A stretch of DNA of 64,000 bases from Polycladidibacter hongkongensis. GTDB taxonomy: Bacteria > Pseudomonadota > Alphaproteobacteria > Rhizobiales > Stappiaceae. The notes under the pieces were generated by a model, which saw only the letters and a program-made list of their open reading frames with translations, was not told the DNA's origin and ran no database searches. This document shows, piece by piece, positions 28,138 through 37,380 of the stretch. The DNA is taken from positions 124,001 through 188,000 of the forward strand of contig NZ_LLWC01000022.1 of the NCBI RefSeq assembly GCF_001561995.1. Direction: 5' to 3'. A program made the translations under genes and the position numbers. How positions within the stretch are numbered: the stretch's first letter is position 1; each line of letters starts with the position of its first letter.

Positions 28138-29268
28138 ATGAGCGCAAAATGGCTAATCGGACTAATGACCGGCACCGTTGCCGACGGCAATATCGATGTT
28201 GCCCTGCTTAAAACCGATGGCGAAAAAATCAGCGAAACCGGCCCTCACGCACTGCTTCCCTACACACAAGAAGAAAACCGGCTGATCAAGGGCGCGATAG
28301 CGGCGGCGCAAGACTGGCAATTTGCAAAGAGTGAGCCGCAGGTCTTTGCCGAGGCCGAGGACGCGCTAACCCGCGCCCAGTCTCGGGCTGTCCTCCACTT
28401 CCTTCAGGACAACAAACTGAGTGCACAGGATATCGCCGCAATCGGCTTTCATGGCCAAACTGTTCTGCACCGCCCACCCACTGACAATGTACCCGGCGCC
28501 ACGCGCCAACTCGGTAATGGCGAACTGATGGCACAGCTCACCCGTATTCCGGTGGTCTACGATTTTCGCAGTGCCGATGTGCGCGCTGGTGGCCACGGCG
28601 CCCCGCTCGTACCAGTCTACCATCGCGCGCTCATGCGCACGTCTTCGCAGCTTCAACGGGGCCAAAGCATTGCGGCGTTAAACCTCGGCGGCGTTGCCAA
28701 CCTTACTTGGTGGGATGGCAAAGACGGCTTGATAGCGTTCGACTGCGGCCCGGCCAACGCCCCCATAAACGATTGGATTTCTCACCACGGAGCAGGAGAC
28801 TACGACGACAAAGGCCGGATCGCTGCCAGTGCCCTGCCAGATTTCCAGCGGGTGGACACGGCCCTTGCCCACCCATACTTCATTCTGCCACCCCCAAAAT
28901 CTCTGGACCGCAACAGTTTTACATGGCGGCACGCGAAAGATTTACCACTCGCGATTGGCGCCGCCACACTCACACACATTAGCGCAGGCGCAGTCGCCGC
29001 CGGCCTCGCCCAATTACCGCAGAGCACACACACACTGGTAGTCTGCGGTGGCGGACGTCACAACCTCCATTTCATGCAGCTTCTTGGCGAAAAAACCGGC
29101 GCAAACATCATTAACGCCGACGCGCTTGGCTGGCAGGGAGACGCCATCGAAGCGCAATGCTTCGCTTTCCTCGCCATGCGCCATTTGCGCGGCCTCCATT
29201 CCAGCTATGCCAGCACCACCGGTGTCCGCCATGCATGCGTTCTTGGGGAACTGGCGACACCGGCCTGA
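28138..29268 (+). CDS. anmK: Anhydro-N-acetylmuramic acid kinase
   Basis: 376 residues, the usual length. N-terminal GLMTGTVADGNIDVAL is the family version of the ATPase P1 loop, GFHGQTVLH and DFRSADVRAGGHGAPLVP follow, and VVCGGGRHN near the C-terminus closes the nucleotide site. It converts 1,6-anhydro-MurNAc, imported during peptidoglycan turnover, to MurNAc-6-phosphate in the cytoplasm. No murQ is next to it in this window. Confidence 0.92.
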   Translation: MSAKWLIGLMTGTVADGNIDVALLKTDGEKISETGPHALLPYTQEENRLIKGAIAAAQDWQFAKSEPQVFAEAEDALTRAQSRAVLHFLQDNKLSAQDIAAIGFHGQTVLHRPPTDNVPGATRQLGNGELMAQLTRIPVVYDFRSADVRAGGHGAPLVPVYHRALMRTSSQLQRGQSIAALNLGGVANLTWWDGKDGLIAFDCGPANAPINDWISHHGAGDYDDKGRIAASALPDFQRVDTALAHPYFILPPPKSLDRNSFTWRHAKDLPLAIGAATLTHISAGAVAAGLAQLPQSTHTLVVCGGGRHNLHFMQLLGEKTGANIINADALGWQGDAIEAQCFAFLAMRHLRGLHSSYASTTGVRHACVLGELATPA

Positions 29269-29276
29269 TTGAAAAA

Positions 29277-29310
29277 GGGCGGAGCGCAGCCGCCGCGCTG
29301 CCCTCCGCCC
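29277..29310 (+). terminator. Possible terminator of anmK
   Basis: GGGCGGA and CCGCCC arms form an imperfect GC-rich hairpin starting nine bases after the anmK stop. No clear T run follows. Confidence 0.35.
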
Positions 29311-29325
29311 AATGAAATCAATAAA

Positions 29326-29442
29326 CTAAGTCTTTTCCTCGGTCCAAAGCCGCCGCGCAGTCACAAGTCCAACCAACACAACAAACCCGAACTGGCCCAA
29401 GGTGAATATGCCGCCGATACCGATAAGCTTGCCCCACACCAC
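29326..29442 (-). CDS. Possible 38-residue single-pass membrane protein
   Basis: Short frame with a GTG start, GAGG six bases upstream and one hydrophobic segment (IGGIFTLGQFGFVVLVGLV) followed by positive RR. The composition is much more membrane-like than chance frames around it. It could also be the end of a degraded gene. No homologue is recognised. Confidence 0.25.
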   Translation of the reverse strand: MVWGKLIGIGGIFTLGQFGFVVLVGLVTARRLWTEEKT

Positions 29443-29866
29443 GCACCTCGGCAAGCATGCAATCCTGTACCTCCGCAGCAATCCTCCCGCCTGTAACAAC
29501 ATTGCGACACCGCACTTTTTGCAAGCAATTCCTGTAGAAGCCTCCTAAAGATATGTGTAATAACCGCAGTTCAGCAGGCGGGCTCACAGCAGCTCAGCCA
29601 ACTCTATAATTTTTACCAAGCTATAACTTTGGTTTGCTCAATATACCGCCCGTCGAAAATCCTCATAAACTTGCGCCAGACACACAAGATGGGGTGCCTT
29701 AAACAGGCTCGCAACTTCCCAAGCACTTAGAAATTACGCACAGTCATACGCGCATACTGTTGAAAGTTGGGGACAACACCAGCGCAGCGCGCACCAACGC
29801 CACCCGATACCAGTTAACCTAGTGCCACGTACATGCGGCAAGCACTCTTACCCTTAGGAACACCTC
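29443..29866. other. Intergenic region upstream of nadK
   Basis: About 420 bases with no convincing gene or structured RNA. It presumably contains the nadK promoter. Confidence 0.4.
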
Positions 29867-30643
29867 ATGCGGGCAAACAAAATCCAGTCCATTGCGCTCG
29901 TCTCCAGCGGCACGCCTGAGGCAGAAGCGGCAAGAATCGAACTTGAGAAGCGCTACGCCTGTACAAACGCGGAAAATGCCGACGCCATCATCGCCCTCGG
30001 AGGCGATGGCATGATGCTGCAATGCCTTCACACCTATATGAACACCGGCAAGCCGGTTTACGGCATGAACCGCGGTTCGGTTGGCTTCATGATGAATGAG
30101 TTTCGCCCCGATGGTCTGCTCCAGCGCCTAGCGGCGGCTGAACTGCGCACAATCCACCCGCTGAACATGGAAGCCACCGATACAAGCGGCAACAGCTTCA
30201 CCGCACGTGCTCTGAATGAAGTTTCCTTGCTTCGGCAAACTCACCAAGCAGCCAAGCTTCGTATCCAGGTAGACGGCCGCGAGCGATTGGAAGAGCTGAT
30301 TTGCGATGGCACAATCGTCGCCACTCCAGTGGGCAGCACAGCCTACAACCTATCCGCTCACGGACCGATTCTCCCAATGGACGCGCCATTGCTGGCACTC
30401 ACCCCAATCAGCGCATTTCGTCCACGTAGATGGCGCGGAGCACTTTTACCCAATAGATCAACTGTGCACATTACTGTTAGGGAAGCAGATAAACGCCCGG
30501 TGAGCGCAACCGCCGATCACCAAGAGTTTCGACATGTCACACAAGTCTCAATCTTTGAAGACGCAACGTCATCCTGCCTGTTGATGTTTGATAGCGATCA
30601 TAATTGGGATGAAAGAATTCTAACGGAGATGTTTCGCTACTAG
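29867..30643 (+). CDS. nadK: NAD kinase
   Basis: 258 residues, the short alphaproteobacterial form. The GGDG motif (ALGGDGMML) near residue 47 binds ATP, and [20 protein letters not shown] near residue 150 holds the NAD-binding core. It phosphorylates NAD to NADP in the cytoplasm. ATG 29867 follows a GGAAC element. It stands alone on this strand with about 170 bases to the next gene. Confidence 0.92.
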   Translation: MRANKIQSIALVSSGTPEAEAARIELEKRYACTNAENADAIIALGGDGMMLQCLHTYMNTGKPVYGMNRGSVGFMMNEFRPDGLLQRLAAAELRTIHPLNMEATDTSGNSFTARALNEVSLLRQTHQAAKLRIQVDGRERLEELICDGTIVATPVGSTAYNLSAHGPILPMDAPLLALTPISAFRPRRWRGALLPNRSTVHITVREADKRPVSATADHQEFRHVTQVSIFEDATSSCLLMFDSDHNWDERILTEMFRY

Positions 30644-30813
30644 CTATTATACCAGTTACACATATTATGGCTATCCTATTGTTTAATAGCTATTATTATT
30701 GACAAGGGTACTTTTTTGGTAAACACACGCCTTGATAGAAAGGGGCAATTAGCCCTATTATCATAAGTAAAGAATTCTAACTCATCTCAAGCAAAAGCCG
30801 CGGATCGATCAAT

Positions 30814-31389
30814 ATGAAATCAAAAGACAGCGCCAAGGCAGAAGACTACCAGCTGGTCAAAGCCCCGAAAGACCTGTCAAAAAAGGTTCGAAAGCTCTCG
30901 GCCCGTGAGGCTGCCAAGTTTGATCCTGTCAAAGCCGCTGAAGCTGCTGTCGAAAATCTCTCTGATCGCTTCAACGGTTGGATGGGTGAAGAGGTAGATA
31001 ATTTAACCAGCGCATGGGAGGATGTGCGCCTCTCCGGCTTCAATGAGGATAACTACGGTTGCTGTTTCCGCAATGCCCACGATTTGAAAGGGCAAGCTGA
31101 AACTCTCGGCTTCCCGCTTGTAGGGCGTGCCGCAAAGAACCTAGCTCTTTTGCTTACAGCTGCAAAAGAGACCCAAATCTACCCCATGGAGCTGCTTGGC
31201 CAGAATGTGGACGCAATCCGCGCCATGGTCAATGAAGAAGCACGGGATACAACCAGCCGTATAGGCATCGCTCTTGTCGAGCGTCTGGAGGAAGTCTCAG
31301 CCCCCCTATTCGAGCGCGCTTTCGGGGAGGCCTTCCACGAAGGCAACTTGGATGAGCACCTGACAGATCAGGACAACGGCAGGCTCTAG
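30814..31389 (+). CDS. Hpt domain-containing protein
   Basis: 191 residues. The C-terminal half is a helical phosphotransfer domain with the histidine in NAHDLKGQAETLG (about residue 90). The N-terminal 50 residues are charged and probably disordered. Hpt proteins relay phosphate between hybrid kinases and response regulators; no kinase or regulator gene is adjacent. It converges on the DUF2336 gene. Confidence 0.8.
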   Translation: MKSKDSAKAEDYQLVKAPKDLSKKVRKLSAREAAKFDPVKAAEAAVENLSDRFNGWMGEEVDNLTSAWEDVRLSGFNEDNYGCCFRNAHDLKGQAETLGFPLVGRAAKNLALLLTAAKETQIYPMELLGQNVDAIRAMVNEEARDTTSRIGIALVERLEEVSAPLFERAFGEAFHEGNLDEHLTDQDNGRL

Positions 31390-31418
31390 GCGTGCCATAA
31401 GCCAAAGAGCCGCCAAAT

Positions 31419-32555
31419 CTAGGCGGCTTCGAGCATTTTCGACACTCTAAGCTTCGCGCAGGAGCGCGAAATATCGTCGGATAGCCGCAGTAACAGGTCT
31501 TCCAGATCGCCCAGCTCGGCAATTTCCAACTCCACGCGTAGCGCCACCAGCTCGTTCACCACCAACCGGGCCTTTTCCCAGTGCGGCAGGTCCAGCTCTT
31601 CTGCTTCACACCAGAATTCCAATGCTCTTTGCAACAGCCGGATCACCCGTTTTGGCAAGCCACACTTTTTCATCAAAGCCCCCGCTGCCAAGCTGCCCGG
31701 GCGCCGCAAGATCTGCTGCACCCGTTTGCCCGCCACATGTGAAAGCTTTTGTACCGCCGCTTCAACCAATCCATGACATCCGCATACACTGGCACGTAGC
31801 AAAAGCAGTGTGGTCATTTCACCACTTATCACCAGATGCTCGACGAGCCGCTGCATATCGTCTTCGCTGGCCTCCCAAGCCAGAGAAATTGTCGCCTTAT
31901 CCTTGGCATCAACTACCAGCGCATCTGCGCAACGCCCCACATCCCCAGTGCTCACAGAAGGATGCAAACGCAGCCGCTCAACATACCCCCGCAGCACCAC
32001 ATGGCGTACACTTACCGGTACGTCCGTGCGCGCCAGCATCGCCGCACAAACCTCATCATTAGTGCCAAAACGTTCCGCCAATCGCTCAAACGACGCCGCG
32101 ACCAATACGGCCGACTTGTTTTCCATAAGCGCCAAGCAGGCCTGCGCATCTCCAACTTCGGCAAGCGCCGCAGCAACTCCGGCCCCCAAGTTGCACCTCC
32201 ACGCCACAGCCATCGCTTTTTCTGGTAGGCATGTCGCCACCAAGTCAATCAGATCACTTTCGTCTATATCCTTAGAGTGTTGCAGAACAGGCAAAGCAAC
32301 CTGCGGCACATCTGTGATCATGGAGGAGAGCAAATGTCGGGCAACGCCTTGCCCCTGTGCCAACTCTTCAGCCAAAGCCGCACGTACAGGCGTACTGCTG
32401 TCATCCAACAGAAATGTCAGCGCAGCTTCCGCCTCCTCCAGCTCTTCCTCACCAAGATCAGAATACAAATAGGCCCGCGCCAGTGCGCCCGCCGCATCCT
32501 TGCGACTGCCCTCTGGCGCTCCTTTGATCCAGCTGAAGAACTGACGAATAATCAT
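31419..32555 (-). CDS. DUF2336 domain-containing protein
   Basis: 378 residues, all-helical with HEAT-like repeat pairs. The N-terminal LARAYLYSDLGEEELEEAEAALTFLLDDSSTPVRAALAE region (quoted in part by key residues L-R-Y, E-E-A, D-D-S, V-R) is diagnostic for DUF2336, an alphaproteobacterial family of unknown role. A CtrA-like half-site pair (TTAA-N7-TTCA, 7 of 8 positions) lies about 50 bases upstream, a weak hint of cell-cycle control. Large antisense frames across it are shadows. Confidence 0.82.
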   Translation of the reverse strand: MIIRQFFSWIKGAPEGSRKDAAGALARAYLYSDLGEEELEEAEAALTFLLDDSSTPVRAALAEELAQGQGVARHLLSSMITDVPQVALPVLQHSKDIDESDLIDLVATCLPEKAMAVAWRCNLGAGVAAALAEVGDAQACLALMENKSAVLVAASFERLAERFGTNDEVCAAMLARTDVPVSVRHVVLRGYVERLRLHPSVSTGDVGRCADALVVDAKDKATISLAWEASEDDMQRLVEHLVISGEMTTLLLLRASVCGCHGLVEAAVQKLSHVAGKRVQQILRRPGSLAAGALMKKCGLPKRVIRLLQRALEFWCEAEELDLPHWEKARLVVNELVALRVELEIAELGDLEDLLLRLSDDISRSCAKLRVSKMLEAA

Positions 32556-32662
32556 ACGTGCAAACCTAATTACTATTGCTCAGTATTTAGATACCGTTCA
32601 AATTCTTAAGGTTTGGTTCACCCTAGTGGTAATTAACAGGTCGGACAAACAATTGCGCCAGT

Positions 32663-33730
32663 CTACCCCCGTCTGGTCAACTGCAAAAAGGCTGTAAGGT
32701 CAAGCGGACCACGCGTTCCTTGCGCAGCATCCCCCGCACTAGTCACCTCAGGTTTTTCCTGCGGCGTAGCCTGCACCTGCTGCTGTTGAAGCGATGCCTG
32801 CACTTGCTCGTCTTCGCGCAGCTTCGTCAAATAAGAAGCGTTGAGCGCCTGTCGCTTTTGACCAGCCACATCAGCGCGAAACAAATCACCAAGCACACCG
32901 CCACCACTTTGATACGCTGTAAAAATGCGACTGCGGCGAATTGTAAAAGGCTCTTGCCGCGGTTCCGCGCTGCTTATGGTCGGGGCAGTCGCGTCAACTT
33001 CAGCAACATGCGGCGGAAAACCATCTATTGGCTTGCGGTTTGGCACAGGCACAGCCTCTCCCGCGGCCAACTGCATAGGCTGAACATCCATGGATGCAGC
33101 AAAGGCGCCCTGCACCGCCGTCTTGATTTGAGCAAACGAGAGCGGCTTCCCCCCCTCGCCGAAAAACACCGCCGGATTGGCCTTGGCTTCTTTTTGAAAC
33201 AACAGCGCCGCCGGCATCTGCGGTCTGTCTTCCGCAGCCCGGATAAACCGCAGCGCCCCTTGCGCGCCAAGAAAGTGCGCCAAATACAACTCGTCACTAC
33301 CAACCTCGCGCCCCAGCTTGCGCGCCAGCATCCCCGCATTCTCACGGCTGAGTGCGCCAGCCATCAGGGCTGAGATCTCCGGATCCCGCCGCAACGCCAG
33401 TATCTCGGAGCGCTTGGCTGGGTCTGCCACTTCAAACCGCCCCGCGCGTTGGCTCACATGTTGGGCAAAGCGCTCAAGACCCAACGCAGCACCATGCTTG
33501 CCCATGGTCTCCAGCCACGTACTCTCGATAAACTGAAACAGCCCCTCTGCAGAAGATCCTGCGGCTTTCGCCTGTGGCTGCAACGAAGACTCGCGCACAG
33601 CTGTATGCAGCAAATAGTCAAAGGATGTACCGGTAGCCGAGCTGGCCTTTTCAAAAGCCGCCTGATACTTCGCTCCGGTTTTCCCCTCTGCCTTCACGTC
33701 CATCACTGGCAGGCCTGATAGTTTTGCCAA
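32663..33730 (-). CDS. Lytic transglycosylase SLT-domain protein
   Basis: 355 residues. The domain at about 20-150 has the lysozyme-like catalytic Glu in AVRESSLQP and the downstream GLFQFIESTW typical of SLT goose-type transglycosylases, which cut peptidoglycan glycan strands. The C-terminal half (200-355) is Pro/Gln/Ala-rich and probably disordered. No classical signal peptide is seen, so export may be flagellar-type or by another route. The start at 33730 is not certain. Confidence 0.75.
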   Translation of the reverse strand: MAKLSGLPVMDVKAEGKTGAKYQAAFEKASSATGTSFDYLLHTAVRESSLQPQAKAAGSSAEGLFQFIESTWLETMGKHGAALGLERFAQHVSQRAGRFEVADPAKRSEILALRRDPEISALMAGALSRENAGMLARKLGREVGSDELYLAHFLGAQGALRFIRAAEDRPQMPAALLFQKEAKANPAVFFGEGGKPLSFAQIKTAVQGAFAASMDVQPMQLAAGEAVPVPNRKPIDGFPPHVAEVDATAPTISSAEPRQEPFTIRRSRIFTAYQSGGGVLGDLFRADVAGQKRQALNASYLTKLREDEQVQASLQQQQVQATPQEKPEVTSAGDAAQGTRGPLDLTAFLQLTRRG

Positions 33731-34023
33731 AAGCTGCCCTTCTTTAATCTGAAATCTGAGTTGATTTTACGCTCTGTTACTCAACGCTCACTTAGGTTTA
33801 AAGTTTTAATCATTTCTCAAAGTTTGAACAGGGCGGACCTCCGCCCACAGCGCACAATTTTCAAAAGGATTCACTGATTTTACCTGCCTTGCACTCTCTA
33901 AGGCGGCTTTGACGCACTTGCTGTCCGCGCACAAACTGTTTAGGCAAAAAACAACATTGCTGCATATAATAGAACCAAAGCTCCAGTCAGACACGTGGCA
34001 AAGACTGGCGATACAGAGGCCTC

Positions 34024-34719
34024 ATGCGCACATTACTTTACTCAAAACTTCATAGCCTTGACGTCAAGTCATCTCCGGCAGATGCGTGGCTCGCATTGGC
34101 CCCTGCCCGTCCAGCCAGCTTTGAGCATCGTTACGGTGAATTGACGCCCCAAAAACTTGCCGGATATGAACACGTATTTCTGCAACTCCACGACGCCGCA
34201 GAAGAAACAATTCACAGTGCACTCGCCCCTTACATTCCCACAGCAGCTTTTACCGCAATTAAAGGCTTGCTGGTGTCTTTCATCTCCACAAGAGCTGATC
34301 TGCAGCGCTTGCACACCATTCTATCCGCGGTTGAAGCAAAGTTTGGCCTCGCCGCAGGGCGGCTGCAACTTGTCATCGAATTTGGTCATCACGTCGAGCC
34401 CCTGCTAGCCCCGCAATTGCTAAAAGGGCTGAGCAATCGCCTCACCGCGATTGTTTGGAACGAGCAGGCCCTGCGCACAACACTTGGGGCCAGTCATTCT
34501 CGTGCAGAAAACGGCGCGCTTCTGCCTCCCTTTGCCCATGCGCAAACCATCTGCCTCATGCAGGCCCGCGCTGCCGGGGTCTTGGCGTTAGACAGCCCCT
34601 CCCAGCATGACGCGCCCTTTGATCAGATCCTCAAGGATGCCAAGACCGCGCAGCAAATGGGCTTTGACGGCAAGGCCTTTGTGTCTCAGGCGCAAAGGCA
34701 AGCTTTTCTAAAAGGCTAG
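34024..34719 (+). CDS. Divergent CitE/HpcH-HpaI aldolase-like protein
   Basis: 231 residues. The C-terminal part (FDQILKDAKTAQQMGFDGKA, then VSQAQRQAF) matches the end of citrate-lyase beta-like and HpcH/HpaI barrels. The usual N-terminal DLEDAV metal motif is missing and replaced by LQLHDAAEE, and the protein is shorter than the 270-300 residue norm. It may have lost lyase activity. It ends 25 bases before the convergent flavin reductase gene. Confidence 0.6.
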   Translation: MRTLLYSKLHSLDVKSSPADAWLALAPARPASFEHRYGELTPQKLAGYEHVFLQLHDAAEETIHSALAPYIPTAAFTAIKGLLVSFISTRADLQRLHTILSAVEAKFGLAAGRLQLVIEFGHHVEPLLAPQLLKGLSNRLTAIVWNEQALRTTLGASHSRAENGALLPPFAHAQTICLMQARAAGVLALDSPSQHDAPFDQILKDAKTAQQMGFDGKAFVSQAQRQAFLKG

Positions 34720-34743
34720 CCGCACCTCTATACAGCTATAAGC

Positions 34744-35340
34744 CTATTTCGGACGATCCAGCTCGAACACCTCATCAACACAGGCATAATCCATGTAGCC
34801 AAGACGAGAGGCCAGCTGCAATGCTGCCATATCAACCTTGCCATCACGCAAAACACCATCATCAATGTAAACACTCACCACCTGACCAATCACCAGATAG
34901 CTGTGTGTGTCCTGTCCATCGATCCCCTTTAGGTGTTGCGTGGAAATGTGCCTACACTCTAACGCGGCCTTAACTCCCGCCACCCGCGGCGGACGAACGA
35001 GCGAACTCGCCACCTTGCCAAGTCCGGCAAGATCAAACTCGTCAATATCACGCGCAACCGGCTGCGAACTCGCATTCATCGCCGCAAGCAGATCCCGGCT
35101 CACAAGATTGCAAACAAACTCACCTGTTTCATCCACGTTGCGCACACTGTCTTTGTATGTGGACGAGGAGAACATCACCATCGGCGGCTGGGCGCAAACC
35201 GCATTAAAAAAGCTGTAGGGGGCGAGATTATGTAAGCCATCTCTTGAAACACTTGAAATCCAGCCGATTGGCCGCGGGGAAACCAGTGCTTTAAAAGGGT
35301 CATGCGCCAACCCGTGCGCATCTTTGGTTTGATACTGCAT
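34744..35340 (-). CDS. Flavin reductase-like FMN-binding protein
   Basis: 198 residues from ATG 35340, supported by GAGGAA five bases upstream. The split-barrel FMN-binding fold is indicated by ALVSPRPIGWISSVSRDGLHNLAPYSFFNAV (key residues P-R-P, S-T/S, N-x-A-P-Y-S-F) and EFVCNLV. Such proteins reduce flavin or act as small oxidoreductases. It lies downstream of a nitroreductase gene on the same strand, 59 bases apart, so both may form a flavin-dependent pair. Confidence 0.85.
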   Translation of the reverse strand: MQYQTKDAHGLAHDPFKALVSPRPIGWISSVSRDGLHNLAPYSFFNAVCAQPPMVMFSSSTYKDSVRNVDETGEFVCNLVSRDLLAAMNASSQPVARDIDEFDLAGLGKVASSLVRPPRVAGVKAALECRHISTQHLKGIDGQDTHSYLVIGQVVSVYIDDGVLRDGKVDMAALQLASRLGYMDYACVDEVFELDRPK

Positions 35341-35399
35341 GTAATTCCTCAAAGAATAACAGAAAGATAAGATGAAGTCTTGTGGCGCCAATTATTGCC

Positions 35400-35981
35400 C
35401 TAAGACGTCCAGTAACTGGTTTTTTCCAAAATGTCAGGCCGCGGCCGCTCCTTCGGCGTCACACTGGCGCTACCCAAATGCACAAATCCGGCAAACCGTT
35501 CTCCCTCACTTGCCCCCAGCAGACGGTTCGCCTCTTCATCATGGCAATACCACTCGCTCAGCCACTGTCCTGCATAGCCCAGAGAAGACGCCGCATTCAG
35601 CAAGCTGACACAAACTGCACCAACGCACAGCTCCTGTTCCCAAACCGGTACTTTATGCCCGCGCGCTGGCGCACTAATTACACCAACAACCAACGGCGCG
35701 CGCAAAAACCGCTCCAGCTCGACCGAACGCTTGTTGCCTTCCACCACTTCGCCGCGGCTTTCAAGCAGTCGCACCAAAACCTCTCCGGCTTGTGCCCGCG
35801 CCTCGTCTGCATACACAACGAAACGCCATGGGGCGAGCTTGCCGTGATCTGGCACCCGCCCCGCCATTTGCAGAATTTGCACCAGTTCCGCCCCTTGAGG
35901 GGCTGGCTCAATCAATGTCGCCGCCAAATGCGAGCGCCGGTGCATCAGGAAGTTTTGCACCTCTAGGTTCTTTGCTGTCAT
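35400..35981 (-). CDS. Nitroreductase-family protein
   Basis: 193 residues from ATG 35981 with GGACGGA just upstream. RRSHLAATL and AGRVPDHGKLAPWRFVVY near the N-terminus and GYAGQWLSEWY near the middle match the FMN-dependent nitroreductase fold of the YdjA type. It likely uses NAD(P)H to reduce small electrophiles. Probably co-transcribed with the flavin reductase-like gene. Confidence 0.88.
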   Translation of the reverse strand: MTAKNLEVQNFLMHRRSHLAATLIEPAPQGAELVQILQMAGRVPDHGKLAPWRFVVYADEARAQAGEVLVRLLESRGEVVEGNKRSVELERFLRAPLVVGVISAPARGHKVPVWEQELCVGAVCVSLLNAASSLGYAGQWLSEWYCHDEEANRLLGASEGERFAGFVHLGSASVTPKERPRPDILEKTSYWTS

Positions 35982-36263
35982 GATTCCGTCCAAATCAAAT
36001 GTTTCAACTCACCCTCATAATCTTGGTTAATTTTCAACCCTGTCAATATCAGGTGAGACAAATGCGTGCTGCCCCTATGAATTCGTTAAAAACCTGCATG
36101 TTTTCCAAAAGTTCGCTGTGTTTTTTGACTAAAGCGCTTCCCTTAGTCCAATTCGGCTTGTAGTGTCTTTCGCAGCGTTGAGACGCACTTTTTCATCAAA
36201 GTGTGGCGGCAGCGCGACAATCAAGCATCCTTGCATTTCTGAAAGTTTGAGCGAGCGTATCTA

Positions 36264-37358
36264 GTGATTCACGATCAGCGGCAGTCGTTTATCAGCACCA
36301 CCCTTTGGGCCATATACGCGGGCGTATTGGCGCTAACGCTCATGTGCGTGCCAGCTCTGGCACAAAATATCATGCCCCTTTCCAAACCATCTGCGCACCC
36401 TTTTGCACCAGAGTTACTGGCACCGCAGAAGCAGAAGGAAGAGCCGGAAAAGCTTGTGGTGCCGCCCATCAGCTACGATCCGTTGAGCGGCTATCAAGGG
36501 GCCTCTCTTGCCCCTTCTTTTGGCACGAATGTTCTGCCCTATGCTCCGGGCTCGCAGCAGCAAAACAACAGCACGCATCCAGAAAGTCAGGCAACGCTCT
36601 ATCTGGTGGCCAAGCTCGCCAAGGACCTTCCCAATCTTACCAAGGGCGTGGAGTGGCGGGTATATTCAACCACCGAAAAAGATGGTGAGGGCAACTACAA
36701 GCTGCTGCAAACAGCCGCGGATCGCGATGCGGAGTTTCGGCTAAGCCCCGGAACTTATCTGGTTCACACCGCCTATGGCCAAGTGAGTACGGTAACCCGC
36801 TACAAGCTCAAGACCGGCGTCACCACAGGAACAATTCTGCTTAACGCCGGCGGCTTTCGCCTTGATGCCGCCTTCTCCGACAAGCTGAAAGTGCCATCAC
36901 AGCAGCTGCGCTTTGATATCTACGACATGACCTATGATGCTGAGGGCAACCGCACCAAAATCGCATCGAACATCAAGCCCGGCGAACTCGTTGCCGTCGC
37001 CGCTGGCACGTATCAGGTCGTTAGCCGCTACGGCTCACTCAATGCACAAATTCGCGCCGATCTGCACGTGCAAGCGGGCAAACTCACCGAGGCCATGCTT
37101 TATATGGAAGCTGGCAATGTTACCTTGAAACTGATCAACCAATCCAGCGGCACCTCGCTCGCCAATACGGCATGGACAGTGATGAGCCCTGGGGGTGACA
37201 TCATCACCAGTGGCATCGGCGCTTACTTGGATGTCACACTCGCCTCTGGTACCTATGAAGTTCTGGCCGAAAACCAAGGTAACACCTACCGCGACAGCTT
37301 CACCGTAAACACCGGTGATTTCCAGCGTGAAGTCGCCATCAAGGCTGCAATCAACTAA
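36264..37358 (+). CDS. Exported protein of unknown function
   Basis: 364 residues from a GTG. A signal peptide or anchor (about 12-35) ends VPALA-QN. A Pro-rich linker to about residue 100 is followed by three similar beta-rich segments, each about 80-90 residues, with recurring (A/P)GTY(L/Q/E)V motifs (SPGTYLVH, AAGTYQVV, ASGTYEVL). That suggests three Ig-like or carboxypeptidase-regulatory-like modules. The family is common in Rhizobiales by my recollection, but no function is known. Periplasmic location is likely. Confidence 0.7.
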   Translation: MIHDQRQSFISTTLWAIYAGVLALTLMCVPALAQNIMPLSKPSAHPFAPELLAPQKQKEEPEKLVVPPISYDPLSGYQGASLAPSFGTNVLPYAPGSQQQNNSTHPESQATLYLVAKLAKDLPNLTKGVEWRVYSTTEKDGEGNYKLLQTAADRDAEFRLSPGTYLVHTAYGQVSTVTRYKLKTGVTTGTILLNAGGFRLDAAFSDKLKVPSQQLRFDIYDMTYDAEGNRTKIASNIKPGELVAVAAGTYQVVSRYGSLNAQIRADLHVQAGKLTEAMLYMEAGNVTLKLINQSSGTSLANTAWTVMSPGGDIITSGIGAYLDVTLASGTYEVLAENQGNTYRDSFTVNTGDFQREVAIKAAIN

Positions 37359-37380
37359 ACCTTCTTTCCTAAAGGCAAAT

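Noticed and set aside
31622-32472. Long antisense frames across the DUF2336 gene
   Set aside because: Low-complexity Ser/Ala composition and no start signals; shadows of the real gene.
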